NCBI GenBank assembly: GCA_018268785.1
Contig: JAFDVY010000002.1
Coordinates: forward strand, 62,001-126,000
Source of the DNA: Acidobacteriota bacterium
GTDB lineage: Bacteria; Acidobacteriota; Terriglobia; Acidiferrales; UBA7541
Direction: 5' to 3'
Length of the DNA: 64,000 nucleotides
Shown: positions 46,273-54,962 of the stretch, one piece after another
Numbering within the stretch: the stretch's first letter is position 1
Layout: every line of letters starts with the position of its first letter
Made by a program: the position numbers and the translations under genes
Notes under the pieces: model-generated
Database searches by the model: none
Told to the model about the DNA's origin: nothing
What the model saw: the letters and a program-made list of their open reading frames with translations, nothing else

Positions 46273-47253
46273 TCAACGCGCACTTCCGTCCAGCATCGGG
46301 AGCACTGCGCGGTCGATAGCGTCATCGGTCAGTTCCGTTAATTTCACGTTACGGAAGAGGCTCCATTTCTCCGTCTGTTCTACGGAATGGCCCGGCACGA
46401 CTTTCGTCATCGGGCCGAGTGTTTCCATCTCAAGAAACTCGTTGTTGGTAAAAGTCTCAAAGGAACAACCAAAATCGGGGTATGACTTTGCCGGGTCGGA
46501 ACTGGCTTGCTTTACGAACGCTTCCCCATTCAAAAGATAGGCGCCCCAAGTGCGCGGGTTGAACAAACCAATCTTTTGAGGCTCTGCGCTCCCTGAATCC
46601 TGTCTCAAAATCAAATACTTTTTCGTGAAAGTCCAGCGCTTGTCTGACAGGTCCGTATACGCCCACATCACTAGAGGATTCGTCGCTTCCAAGTTGATCG
46701 GATGTTTGCCGCGCGGCGGGAAACCAGTGATGGCCATGCCTCCAGGCGCCATCATGGTCAGCACCCACGGCGAGAATTCAAGCGTGAACAAAGAGTGATT
46801 TGTGATTCGATGAGAGACGGTCACCATTGTCCCTGATTGCGCCATGCTGATCTCTATTTCCTTCTGTAACCCGGTAAGCGGTTCGACCGGGGCTCGAGCG
46901 ATCAGTCCGTCGCGAGTCGGCACCACTTCGACGGGCACATTGTCGGGCGCCCACGTTGCGATTGCATCCTCCGGCGCCTTCCACACGCGGTCTCCTCCGC
47001 GAAGTTGAAATTTTTCCTCTCCACTCTTCCCCAACTGTTCAGCATATTCCTTGAACAGATTCTGGCCGCCAACAAATCCAAAGCGAATCACGCGAGGTCC
47101 CACATCCCCCGTGACAACAACCTCGACCTCTCCGTTGCTGACCCTGTAACAATTCTTCCAGCCTTTGTAATCGGTCTTTTCCACCTTAACCCCGGCAAGG
47201 ACGCTCGAAGTGCAAGTGAGCATAATCAAGAAAATTGGTGCAATTCGTAGCAT
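46273..47253 (-). CDS. Secreted DUF4380 protein
   Basis: A 326-aa protein with a signal peptide (IAPIFLIMLTCTSSVLAG) and a galactose-mutarotase-like DUF4380 domain, recognised from GWKNCYRVSNGEVEVVVTGDVGP and ITGFPPRGKHPINLEATNP (in parts). ATG 47253 has AGGAGAGGG ahead; a longer frame to 47355 lacks support. It is the first gene of the operon with the symporter, under operator 4. Function of DUF4380 is unknown; the fold suggests a sugar mutarotase or carbohydrate binding. Confidence 0.8.
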   Translation of the reverse strand: MLRIAPIFLIMLTCTSSVLAGVKVEKTDYKGWKNCYRVSNGEVEVVVTGDVGPRVIRFGFVGGQNLFKEYAEQLGKSGEEKFQLRGGDRVWKAPEDAIATWAPDNVPVEVVPTRDGLIARAPVEPLTGLQKEIEISMAQSGTMVTVSHRITNHSLFTLEFSPWVLTMMAPGGMAITGFPPRGKHPINLEATNPLVMWAYTDLSDKRWTFTKKYLILRQDSGSAEPQKIGLFNPRTWGAYLLNGEAFVKQASSDPAKSYPDFGCSFETFTNNEFLEMETLGPMTKVVPGHSVEQTEKWSLFRNVKLTELTDDAIDRAVLPMLDGSAR

Positions 47254-47381
47254 GGAGTCCCTCTCCTGGCGCCTCCGCCGAGCTATCCCAAACGCTCGAT
47301 TCAACCGGTGAGGCTGCTTTTGATTTTTCCCGGGCAACAAAATCCAGTCTAACAACCTTCAGCGTCTCAAATTCAGTTGCC

Positions 47382-47433
47382 GTGAATCGTTTCATTTCAA
47401 GGCATTTAAGCATGGGCAAAAAACGAGTGTCAA
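47382..47433 (-). promoter_or_regulatory. Promoter and LacI-type operator 4 for the DUF4380/symporter operon
   Basis: Minus strand: TTGACA (47428-47433), 18 bases, TTAAAT (47404-47409); the operator GTGAATCGTTTCAT (47382-47395, plus strand) lies eight bases downstream of the -10. The layout is the same as at the TonB receptor promoter. Confidence 0.7.
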
Positions 47434-47540
47434 GCATCTTTTGGATCTCCGTGAATCCCAATATGCGTGAATGGGCCTATTTGTTATTCGGTTGCGCCCG
47501 GCAAAAGTGCGGAGGCGCGAAAAGGCGTGATTTTTCCTTG

Positions 47541-47554
47541 ATGAAACGATTCAT
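47541..47554. promoter_or_regulatory. LacI-type operator 5 for the isomerase operon
   Basis: ATGAAACGATTCAT on the plus strand, exact complement of operators 1 and 2. TTGATG (47539-47544) and CAAAAT (47562-47567) are 17 bases apart and could be the promoter around it. The isomerase ATG is 104 bases downstream. Confidence 0.7.
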
Positions 47555-47657
47555 ATCATGGCAAAATGCGCTCTCGCGCAGCGCGGCGGGCGTCGCTCGC
47601 ATCTGGCGGCGACCGCGATGGTGCCGAAATTCGCGCTTCCTAAGAAAGGCTTAGCCA

Positions 47658-49250
47658 ATGCCCTCCGAGGTCTACCTGGTCGCAAGCGGAGACTTACGTC
47701 ATTCCGCCAACCTGAAGTGCTGGCCCGCTCAGAAATCGATGGAAGAGAGTTTGACCGCTGCAATTCGTAGTTTTGGATTTGAGGTTCGCCGCGCGCACCC
47801 ATTTCAGTCCGAAAAAGGTCATGGTTTTATTGACAGCCAGCGCTATGGAATTGACGTCCTTCGCCGCATACCGCAAAACGCACCGGTCATCGTCGCGGAA
47901 GCAGTCTGGCAGTATAGCCACCATGTGTTATCGGGCCTTTACCATCACCAAGGACCAATACTTACCGCAGCGAACTGGAGTGGTGAGTGGCCTGGCCTGG
48001 TCGGTATGTTGAATCTCAATGCGTGTCTCACAAAAGCCGGTATCCCCTACGCCACGATCTGGAGCGAACAGTTTCGCGACGAGTACGCGTTAGGAGGGAT
48101 CGAAAGTTGGCTGCGACATGGGCGAATCAAACATGACAGTTCCCATGTGCAGTCTCTAGGCTCCCGCGTCATTGCCGGGGTGCCTGATATCGTCGGCCGC
48201 CGCGTCGCTGAAAAGCTTCTGAGCGAGAAAGCGATTCTTGGGATATTCGATGAAGGGTGTATGGGAATGTACAACGCCATCATTCCCGATGAGTTGCTTC
48301 ACCCCCTGGGCATTTTTAAGGAACGCCTGAGCCAGTCGGCCCTGTATGCTGCGATGACGCGCGTTCCCGCGAACGAAGCTCAATCTGTCCGAAGTTGGCT
48401 CGATTCGAAAGGCATGAAATTTCACACGGGCGTGGATTCGGCAGTCGACCTAACAAACGATCAAATTCTGGATCAATGCAGGATGTATATCGCAGCATTG
48501 AGAATCGCCGATGAGTTCGGCTGCGCCGCGATAGGCATCCAGTATCAGCAAGGCCTCAAAGACCTTACTCCTGCATCGGATTTGGTGGAAGGGCTTCTGA
48601 ATAACGTCGACCGACCTCCGGTCACAGTAGCGGGCGGCACTCGCGTCTTGTATTCCGGACAGGCCTTGCCGCATTTTAATGAAGTAGACGAGTGTGCTGG
48701 CGTGGACGCACTGATTACAAACCGGGTTTGGAGGGAGCTACAGCTGGATCCGGAAACAACTCTTCATGACATTCGCTACGGCGAACAATTCAGGGACGAT
48801 TTTGTTTGGGTATTCGAAATCTCGGGAGCGGCTCCACCCAATCACTTCGCCGGCGGATATCACGGGGCGACCAGCGAGCGCCAGCCGCCCATGTATTTCC
48901 CGCTTGGGGGAGGCACGCTCAAAGGAATCAGCAAACCTGGTGAAATCGTATGGAGCAGAGTCTTTGTTGAGTCAGGCAAATTGAAGGTGGACATGGGCCG
49001 CGGTAGTGTCGTTGATTTGCCCAAGGAAGAAACGGAGCGCCGTTGGGCGTCCACGACGCCTCAATGGCCTATCATGAACGCTGTTTTGCATGGAGTTACG
49101 CGCAACCAGTTGATGGCGCGTCACAAATCGAATCACATTCAGGTTGCTTACGGCAAGGATGCGGCCTCGGCAGATGTTGCGATGATGGCAAAGGCTGTCA
49201 CATTCCGCGAACTGGGGATCGAAGTCTATCTCTGTGGTGTGGCTGACTAG
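47658..49250 (+). CDS. FucI-type sugar isomerase (L-fucose/D-arabinose isomerase-like)
   Basis: Aldose-ketose isomerase of the L-fucose isomerase fold, 530 aa. Visible features are VIVAEAVWQYSHHVLSG and GPILTAANWSGEWPGLVGMLN in the N-terminal substrate domains, IFDEGCMGMYNA in the central domain, and SNHIQVAYGKDAASADVAMMA at the end, where the metal-binding histidine of FucI lies. It is shorter than typical FucI (about 590 aa). FucI proteins accept L-fucose and D-arabinose, which have the same C2-C4 stereochemistry. First gene of an operon with kinase, GH172 protein and dehydrogenase. Confidence 0.82.
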   Translation: MPSEVYLVASGDLRHSANLKCWPAQKSMEESLTAAIRSFGFEVRRAHPFQSEKGHGFIDSQRYGIDVLRRIPQNAPVIVAEAVWQYSHHVLSGLYHHQGPILTAANWSGEWPGLVGMLNLNACLTKAGIPYATIWSEQFRDEYALGGIESWLRHGRIKHDSSHVQSLGSRVIAGVPDIVGRRVAEKLLSEKAILGIFDEGCMGMYNAIIPDELLHPLGIFKERLSQSALYAAMTRVPANEAQSVRSWLDSKGMKFHTGVDSAVDLTNDQILDQCRMYIAALRIADEFGCAAIGIQYQQGLKDLTPASDLVEGLLNNVDRPPVTVAGGTRVLYSGQALPHFNEVDECAGVDALITNRVWRELQLDPETTLHDIRYGEQFRDDFVWVFEISGAAPPNHFAGGYHGATSERQPPMYFPLGGGTLKGISKPGEIVWSRVFVESGKLKVDMGRGSVVDLPKEETERRWASTTPQWPIMNAVLHGVTRNQLMARHKSNHIQVAYGKDAASADVAMMAKAVTFRELGIEVYLCGVAD

Positions 49251-49309
49251 ACAGCTCCTTTGCTTTGATTTGTGCGTTTCGTGGCAATCCTACGCACGAC
49301 GGAGAAAAC

Positions 49310-50890
49310 TTGAGCATCGTTGCTGGAATCGATTTCGGAACGCTCAGCGTTCGCGCGTCAATTTTTGACAGCACCCGTGGAATGTTGGGATCTGGCTGCG
49401 CTGAATATCCTCTCCATCGGAAGCGCGACGATCCAGACTACGCAACCCAAAGTCATTTGGACCATATGAATGGACTCGTTGGAGCGGTGCAGATGGCCAT
49501 CGCTTCTGCGGGAATAGAGGGCACAGCCATATCTGCCATTGCCGTGGACACTACGGGTTCAAGTGTCGTTCCCGTTGGATCGCGACTACAGCCCCTGGAT
49601 GACTATTATCTCTGGTGTGACCATCGCGCTTGGCGGGAAGCCCAACTCATCACTAAGACTGCGCGAGAACTTGGCATCGAAGCCATTCGCTGGTGTGGAG
49701 GAACGTATTCGTCTGAGTGGGGATTTTCGAAGGTACTCCACTGGCTTCGCAATCATCCCGAAAAGCGAGAGAGTTTCGCCACGGCACTCGAGCACTGCGA
49801 CATGGCAGCGGCGACACTTTGCGGCATCACGCAACCAGAGGAGATTCCCCGAAGCATCTGCGCCATGGGTCACAAATGGATGTGGAACGAAAGCCTCGGT
49901 GGATTGCCTCCTGAGGACTTTCTAGTTCAGGTTGACCCTCTCCTGGCCGGCTTGCGTGCCAAAATGTCGCTCGGCAGATACGCCGCCTCGGACTCGGCTG
50001 CCGGTCAGCTTTCCAAAACTTGGGCCGACAAAATGGGGCTTCGCAAGGGCATTCCGGTTCCAGTTGGGGCTCTCGACGCACACTGGGACGCGGTCGGAGC
50101 GGGCGTACGCCTTGGTGATGTGGTCAATGTCGTTGGAACTTCAACCTGCATGATCGCCATCAGTAAGACCCCAACGCTGGTGCCCGGTGTCTGTGGCGTC
50201 GTGCCGGGTTCCGTACACCCGTCGTATACGGGCATCGAAGCAGGGCTTTCTGCGACTGGCGACATCTTCAGCGCCATTGCGCAGCGAGCGGGCACAACAG
50301 TTGGCGAACTCTCACACGGGCTTGAGTCTTACAAACCTGGCCAGACGGGATTGATGCGCCTGACTTGGGACAACGGCGATCGTACCGTGCTCGTAAATCC
50401 AGAACTTGGCGGAGTCACTTTCGGCTGGAATCTGACTCACTCGGCTCAAGACGAACTCTTTGCCGCAATCGAGGGGACCGCATTTCATACGCGCATCATC
50501 CTTGACCGCTTGGAAGAGTATGGAACTGACGTCAGCCGCGTCATCAATGCAGGCGGAATCCCACGCAAGAGTCCCATCTTGAATCAGATTTACGCGGACA
50601 TGCTGAATAAGCCTATCTTGGTACCGAAATCCGATTCCACTGGACTCGGTGCGGCAATTTTTGCGTTCCGAGCCGTGGGCGCATTTCTCTCGATCGAAGC
50701 CGCTCAAGAAGCTCTATGTCCCAAATACGAGATATACGAACCCAATCCGCAAAATCACGAAGTCTACGACCAACTATTTGAATACTACCGGCTCTTGTAC
50801 TTTGCTCTGGGGGACCAGGACTCAGAACCAGTTAAGCTTGGCAAAGTGCTTCCCGCCTTGCGAAGAATCGCCGCTGCGAGCAGACGATGA
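49310..50890 (+). CDS. FGGY-family ribulokinase (AraB-like)
   Basis: Sugar kinase of 526 aa. FGGY landmarks: VAGIDFGTLSVRASIFD (about 4-20), AIAVDTTGSSVVPVG, YYLWCDHRAWREA, GGTYSSEWGFSK, VVGTSTCMIAI, INAGGIPRKSPI. The SEW and GTSTC stretches are those of L-ribulokinases. TTG 49310 is selected because GGAG lies five bases ahead; upstream codons to 49265 look unrelated. It follows the isomerase by 59 bases. AraB-type kinases phosphorylate both L- and D-ribulose, so D-ribulose from D-arabinose is a possible substrate. Confidence 0.87.
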   Translation: MSIVAGIDFGTLSVRASIFDSTRGMLGSGCAEYPLHRKRDDPDYATQSHLDHMNGLVGAVQMAIASAGIEGTAISAIAVDTTGSSVVPVGSRLQPLDDYYLWCDHRAWREAQLITKTARELGIEAIRWCGGTYSSEWGFSKVLHWLRNHPEKRESFATALEHCDMAAATLCGITQPEEIPRSICAMGHKWMWNESLGGLPPEDFLVQVDPLLAGLRAKMSLGRYAASDSAAGQLSKTWADKMGLRKGIPVPVGALDAHWDAVGAGVRLGDVVNVVGTSTCMIAISKTPTLVPGVCGVVPGSVHPSYTGIEAGLSATGDIFSAIAQRAGTTVGELSHGLESYKPGQTGLMRLTWDNGDRTVLVNPELGGVTFGWNLTHSAQDELFAAIEGTAFHTRIILDRLEEYGTDVSRVINAGGIPRKSPILNQIYADMLNKPILVPKSDSTGLGAAIFAFRAVGAFLSIEAAQEALCPKYEIYEPNPQNHEVYDQLFEYYRLLYFALGDQDSEPVKLGKVLPALRRIAAASRR

Positions 50891-50977
50891 CTCGAGAAAT
50901 CCGGAGAGACCTCGACGCGCCGGAACATTGAGGCAAGACTTCAAGAAACTCAATAGCTTGATTAAAGGAGATCCCAA

Positions 50978-52126
50978 ATGAGATTGCGCACACTGGTCAT
51001 GCTCTTCACTTTGCTGGCAGCCGCAGGCTTGGCTATGCCACAAGAAGCTCCAAACGACGGACTGAACAATAGCCTTGGAAATCTCTACCGCCTCTCAAAT
51101 GCAAAGACACTTTCTATAAGTCCCGAGAATCTGACTGGAGAAAAAGGGAAAGGTGGGATGGCAACGACTGGGTCAGCCGCTCACGAAGCACGCGAGTTAG
51201 GCCAGGGCTGGAAGGTCAATCCTTTTGTCGTAATCAAGCCAGGGGAAACTTTCACTCTTGCCGAAATCAACGGACAAGGTGCGATTCAGCACATTTGGAT
51301 GACGCCGACAGGAAATTGGCGTTTTTCTATTCTCAGGATGTACTGGGACGATGAGAAGGAGCCTTCGGTCGAGGTTCCGGTCGGAGACTTCTTCGTCATG
51401 GGGTGGGGAAAATATGCCAGGGTCTCATCTCTGCCGATCTGCATTAACCCTGGAAGCGCATTCAACTCGTATTGGCCCATGCCGTTTAAACGCAGAGCGA
51501 AGATCACCATGGAAAACATCGACGACCGTGAAATGCGTCTGTACTACCAGATTGACTACACCCAGTCGCAGGTGCCAAAAGACGCTGCCTACTTTCACGC
51601 GCAGTTCAGAAGAACAAATCCTTTGCCTTACAAGGATGTCTACACCATCCTCGACGGAGTAAAAGGCAAAGGGCAATATGTCGGCACTTACATGGCATGG
51701 GGAGTGCATAACAACGGCTGGTGGGGCGAAGGTGAAATCAAGTTTTACATGGATGGCGATCGCGAGTTCCCCACAATAAACGGGACGGGCACGGAAGACT
51801 ACTTTAATGGTTCATACAATTTCGAGAACCAAAGCACAAAGCAATACGAAGAGTTCACGAGCCCGTATTCCGGGCTGATTCAAGTCATCAAGCCGGATGG
51901 ACTATATCAATCGCAACAAAGATTTGGTCTTTACCGTTGGCACATTGTCGACCCGGTGCGTTTCGAGACGGATCTTCGCGTTACCATTCAGGCCCTAGGC
52001 TGGCGGAGCGGGCAAAGGTATCTTCCGCTCACGGACGATATATCTTCAGTCGCATTCTGGTATCAAACCGAGCCACATGCTCCGTTCCCAAAAATTCCCA
52101 CTAAGGACGCACTCGAGATCAACTGA
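50978..52126 (+). CDS. DUF2961 protein (GH172-type glycoside hydrolase), copy 2
   Basis: A 382-aa exported protein (signal VMLFTLLAAAGLAMPQEA) with the same landmarks as the copy at 40583: GQGAIQHIWMTPTG, the region around YWDDEKEPSVEVPVGDFF, and GTGTEDYF (about residues 270-277). AAAGGAG lies just ahead of ATG 50978. It is in an operon with isomerase, kinase and dehydrogenase. The two copies differ enough to act on different linkages. Expected activity: release of a D-arabinofuranose or alpha-D-fructofuranose unit. Confidence 0.88.
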   Translation: MRLRTLVMLFTLLAAAGLAMPQEAPNDGLNNSLGNLYRLSNAKTLSISPENLTGEKGKGGMATTGSAAHEARELGQGWKVNPFVVIKPGETFTLAEINGQGAIQHIWMTPTGNWRFSILRMYWDDEKEPSVEVPVGDFFVMGWGKYARVSSLPICINPGSAFNSYWPMPFKRRAKITMENIDDREMRLYYQIDYTQSQVPKDAAYFHAQFRRTNPLPYKDVYTILDGVKGKGQYVGTYMAWGVHNNGWWGEGEIKFYMDGDREFPTINGTGTEDYFNGSYNFENQSTKQYEEFTSPYSGLIQVIKPDGLYQSQQRFGLYRWHIVDPVRFETDLRVTIQALGWRSGQRYLPLTDDISSVAFWYQTEPHAPFPKIPTKDALEIN

Positions 52127-52211
52127 CTCTTTTCTGGGCAGAATGGTCCATCGTGGTGCGCGTTAATTGCAGTAGACTCAGTCAACCGAGCGCCGGGCAC
52201 CGAAGGACAAG

Positions 52212-52994
52212 ATGGATCTGGATCTCAATGGCAAGGTTACCATCGTAACCGGAGGCGCTAGCGGCATTGGGGCAGCAATCGTGCTCGCTTGCGGAAGGGA
52301 AGGAGGAGTGCCAGTCCTCCTCGATCGAGACACCTCGGCAATTCATTGCCTGCAAGAAAAACTCCGCCAAGAAGAGATTGAAAATGACGCGTTTTCTGTG
52401 GACCTTGCCAATATTTCGGATTGCCGTCGAGCAGTAGAAGAGATTGCGAAAAAGTTCGGCCGAATCGACGGCTTGGTCAACAATGCAGGCGTCAACGACG
52501 GAGTCGGCTTGGAGCATGGAAGTCCGGAGCGATTTACCGCGTCTCTAAAGTCAAATTTGTTTCATTACTACGCGATCGCGCACACAGCGCTCCCCTTACT
52601 TAAGCAGTCGCAAGGGTCGATCGTGAACATCTCGTCGAAAGTAGTGTTTACCGGACAGGGTGGGACGTCCGGCTACGCAGCTGCCAAGGGAGCCATCTTG
52701 GCTTGTACAGAAGAATGGGCCGCGGAACTATCTCAATTTGGCGTTCGTGTGAATGTTGTGGTGCCCGCGGAGGTAAATACGCCGCAATATGCAGCATGGT
52801 TGAATAAGTTTGAAAACCCAAACATGGAACTGCAAAGGATCAGCGACAAGGTTCCTCTACACCATCGTATGACCGATCCAAACGAAGTGGCCGCACTGGT
52901 GGCCTTTCTACTCTCTCCCAAGTCCTCGGGCATCTCGGGCAAAGCTCTATTCGTCGATGGCGGCTATGTTCATCTGGACCGCCGGTTGACCTGA
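52212..52994 (+). CDS. Short-chain dehydrogenase, L-fucose dehydrogenase-like
   Basis: NAD(P)-dependent oxidoreductase of 260 aa. Cofactor loop TGGASGIGAA (about 13-22), NNAG (about 91-94), catalytic Ser in NISSKVVF, and Y-x3-K in GYAAAKGA, which together complete the SDR active site. The C-terminal GGYVHLDRRLT resembles the ending of L-fucose dehydrogenases as I remember them. AAGGAC precedes the ATG. It ends the isomerase operon; it could oxidise L-fucose or D-arabinose to the lactone, or be a housekeeping reductase. Confidence 0.85.
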   Translation: MDLDLNGKVTIVTGGASGIGAAIVLACGREGGVPVLLDRDTSAIHCLQEKLRQEEIENDAFSVDLANISDCRRAVEEIAKKFGRIDGLVNNAGVNDGVGLEHGSPERFTASLKSNLFHYYAIAHTALPLLKQSQGSIVNISSKVVFTGQGGTSGYAAAKGAILACTEEWAAELSQFGVRVNVVVPAEVNTPQYAAWLNKFENPNMELQRISDKVPLHHRMTDPNEVAALVAFLLSPKSSGISGKALFVDGGYVHLDRRLT

Positions 52995-53120
52995 GTCACT
53001 CGCAGCCCCGGAAATCACAGGTTGGGCGTAATGGCGGGTTTTCTCGTTTGGATGCCCCCGGAGACGAGAAAGAAGTACACGATGGCGAGCGGACATCCAG
53101 CAAATCGGCCTGCGCTTCTG

Positions 53121-53134
53121 GTGACTTAAGTCAC
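53121..53134. promoter_or_regulatory. Crp/Fnr-type palindrome before nirK
   Basis: GTGACTTAAGTCAC, perfect 14-bp palindrome. Its centre is about 57 bases before the nirK ATG. Compatible with TGAC-N4-GTCA sites of HcpR/FNR-type regulators; nearly the same sequence recurs at 57282-57295. Confidence 0.65.
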
Positions 53135-53184
53135 TGCTTGCAAACGGCATGCTGCCTTAGGCTGGCAGATAAGGGAGGCTCGTC

Positions 53185-54672
53185 ATGAGTGGCAAAGTCT
53201 ACCGTTGGCTGATCGCTGCAGCATCCGTTGTTCTGGCCGTAGCCCTGGGAATTTTCCTTGGAAGGAGTTCGTCTGGTCATAAGGGTGAACGCGGAAGGGA
53301 AGGCGTCGAGCAACTTGTACTTTCGCCGAAAGCGCATCTGCCGAGCGAAGATGCACGCTGGACATTCGCACCGGATGTTCCCCTGCCCATCGGCCACCGG
53401 GAACAGCGCCGTGAAATCGTTCACTGGACCATTCGTGAGGCGCAAAGCGAAATTGCTCCCGGTGTGATTTATGACGACGCCTGGGGCTTTGAAGGGCGCG
53501 TTCCTGGGCCATTGCTTCGTGTTCGCGTGGGTGACCTTGTCGAGGTACATCTGCGAAATGCGCTCAACAGCCTGCGCACGCACAACATCGACTTTCACTT
53601 TGTCATGGGGCCGGGCGGCGGAGCAAGCGCATTGAGTGTCGCCCCAGGCGAAGAAGCTGTGTTGGAAGCTCGCGCGACTGCGCCGGGATTCTACATGTTT
53701 CACTGCGCGACACCGGATATTCCGATGCATATTGCAAACGGGATGTACGGGTTCGTTCTAGTCGAACCGGAAGAGGGGCTGCCTGCGGTTGGCAAAGAAC
53801 TCTACGTTGTTCAAAGCGAGATCTATACAACCGACGACAAACCAGGACACAAGTCGTTCGATATGGTCCGTGCAGACAAAGCCGACCCACAGTACGTCGT
53901 GTTTAACGGTTCGGTTGGAGCTCTGCTGAAGGACCAAGCGCCGATTGCCATGCAGAACGAGACCGTACGCATTTACGTCGGTAATGCGGGACCAAATCTC
54001 ATTTCTTCGTTCCATGTAATCGGTCAGATTTTCGACAAGGTGTACCGGGAAGGCGATCTGCTCTCGCCGCCAGCACGTAGTTTACAAACGACCCTGATTC
54101 CAGCAGGCGGTTCGGCTGTAGTTGAGTTCACTCCACCGGTTCCGGGAACTTTTCTTCTTGTAGACCATGCGATCTTCCGCCTGCACCACGGGGCAGCTGG
54201 CAGCATCAACGTGCAAGGACAGGAAAACGCGGAAGTTTTTGAACCCAAAACTCCGAGAAACATGGTGCCCATGAGCGAAGACGCGCATCTGGGCCACGGT
54301 TCACATGAGATGGTGACTCCCGCTCGAGCGCCATTCGAGTCCGGCGTGCACTTCGCGATGTCAGCGCCAGCGCCCGAGCTAAAGGCAACCAACGGCGTAA
54401 CGATCAAGATGTTGCCCGGTTCAGGAATTTGGAAGAAAGGCCCGATGCAAACATTTGGTCCAAAGACCGTGACGATCAAGGCAGGGCAATCGGTGATCTT
54501 TAAGAACGCAGACATCGGCATGGCGCACAGCGTGTTTGGCGAGAAAGGGGAATTTGCCTCACCGATGCTGGCACCGGGCGCCACGTATGAGAAGAGATTC
54601 GATCAGAAAGGTGTCGTGCACTTTCAGTGTGCACCACACCCGTGGATGAAGGGCACGATCATTGTGAAGTGA
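53185..54672 (+). CDS. nirK: Copper nitrite reductase with C-terminal cupredoxin domain
   Basis: Reduces nitrite to nitric oxide in the periplasm. The 495-aa protein has an N-terminal membrane anchor (WLIAAASVVLAVALGIFLG) and two cupredoxin domains with all CuNIR residues: type-1 copper His133, Cys174, His182, Met187; type-2 copper His138, His173, His328; catalytic Asp136 and His277. Residues about 400-495 are a third, plastocyanin-like domain with its own His448, Cys482, His485, Met488, a built-in electron donor. Ribosome site GGGAGG precedes ATG 53185. The palindrome upstream suggests control by the Crp/Fnr regulator of the cluster. A general multicopper oxidase is ruled out by the type-2 pattern. 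Confidence 0.92.
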   Translation: MSGKVYRWLIAAASVVLAVALGIFLGRSSSGHKGERGREGVEQLVLSPKAHLPSEDARWTFAPDVPLPIGHREQRREIVHWTIREAQSEIAPGVIYDDAWGFEGRVPGPLLRVRVGDLVEVHLRNALNSLRTHNIDFHFVMGPGGGASALSVAPGEEAVLEARATAPGFYMFHCATPDIPMHIANGMYGFVLVEPEEGLPAVGKELYVVQSEIYTTDDKPGHKSFDMVRADKADPQYVVFNGSVGALLKDQAPIAMQNETVRIYVGNAGPNLISSFHVIGQIFDKVYREGDLLSPPARSLQTTLIPAGGSAVVEFTPPVPGTFLLVDHAIFRLHHGAAGSINVQGQENAEVFEPKTPRNMVPMSEDAHLGHGSHEMVTPARAPFESGVHFAMSAPAPELKATNGVTIKMLPGSGIWKKGPMQTFGPKTVTIKAGQSVIFKNADIGMAHSVFGEKGEFASPMLAPGATYEKRFDQKGVVHFQCAPHPWMKGTIIVK

Positions 54673-54706
54673 ACGCGGCGGAAATGAAAAGATGCGTTGA
54701 GTAGAA

Positions 54707-54955
54707 ATGGAGATAGTCAGGGCCATGAAATCCAAGTGGATTCCAGTCGTTGCAGCAGACAAATGCACGGGCTGTGGCCGGTGCGTCGAGGTGTGCGGCG
54801 TCCAGTGCCTCGAAATCGCCGAAGGCATTGCTGTGCTGCCGCGCCCGGACGCCTGCGGCAGCGAAGAACACTGCATCACCGAATGCCGCGACGATGCGAT
54901 CCACATGGCGTGGGTGCCCATGGAAGGAAACGAAACCATAGGGATATGGCGGTGA
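54707..54955 (+). CDS. Two-cluster [4Fe-4S] ferredoxin
   Basis: Small electron carrier (82 aa, or 76 from ATG 54725). First motif CTGCGRCVEVC (C-x2-C-x2-C-x3-C), second ACGSEEHCITEC with a short insertion between the first two cysteines; the fourth cysteine of each cluster comes from the other half, as usual. No signal peptide, so cytoplasmic. It lies 34 bases after nirK and 7 bases before the flavoprotein gene, which suggests it feeds electrons to or from that enzyme. Confidence 0.83.
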   Translation: MEIVRAMKSKWIPVVAADKCTGCGRCVEVCGVQCLEIAEGIAVLPRPDACGSEEHCITECRDDAIHMAWVPMEGNETIGIWR

Positions 54956-54962
54956 TTCCGCA

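Noticed and set aside
47235-47654. 139-codon plus-strand frame across the divergent promoter region
   Set aside because: It contains both operators and a promoter, has low-complexity sequence and no ribosome site; this is regulatory DNA.
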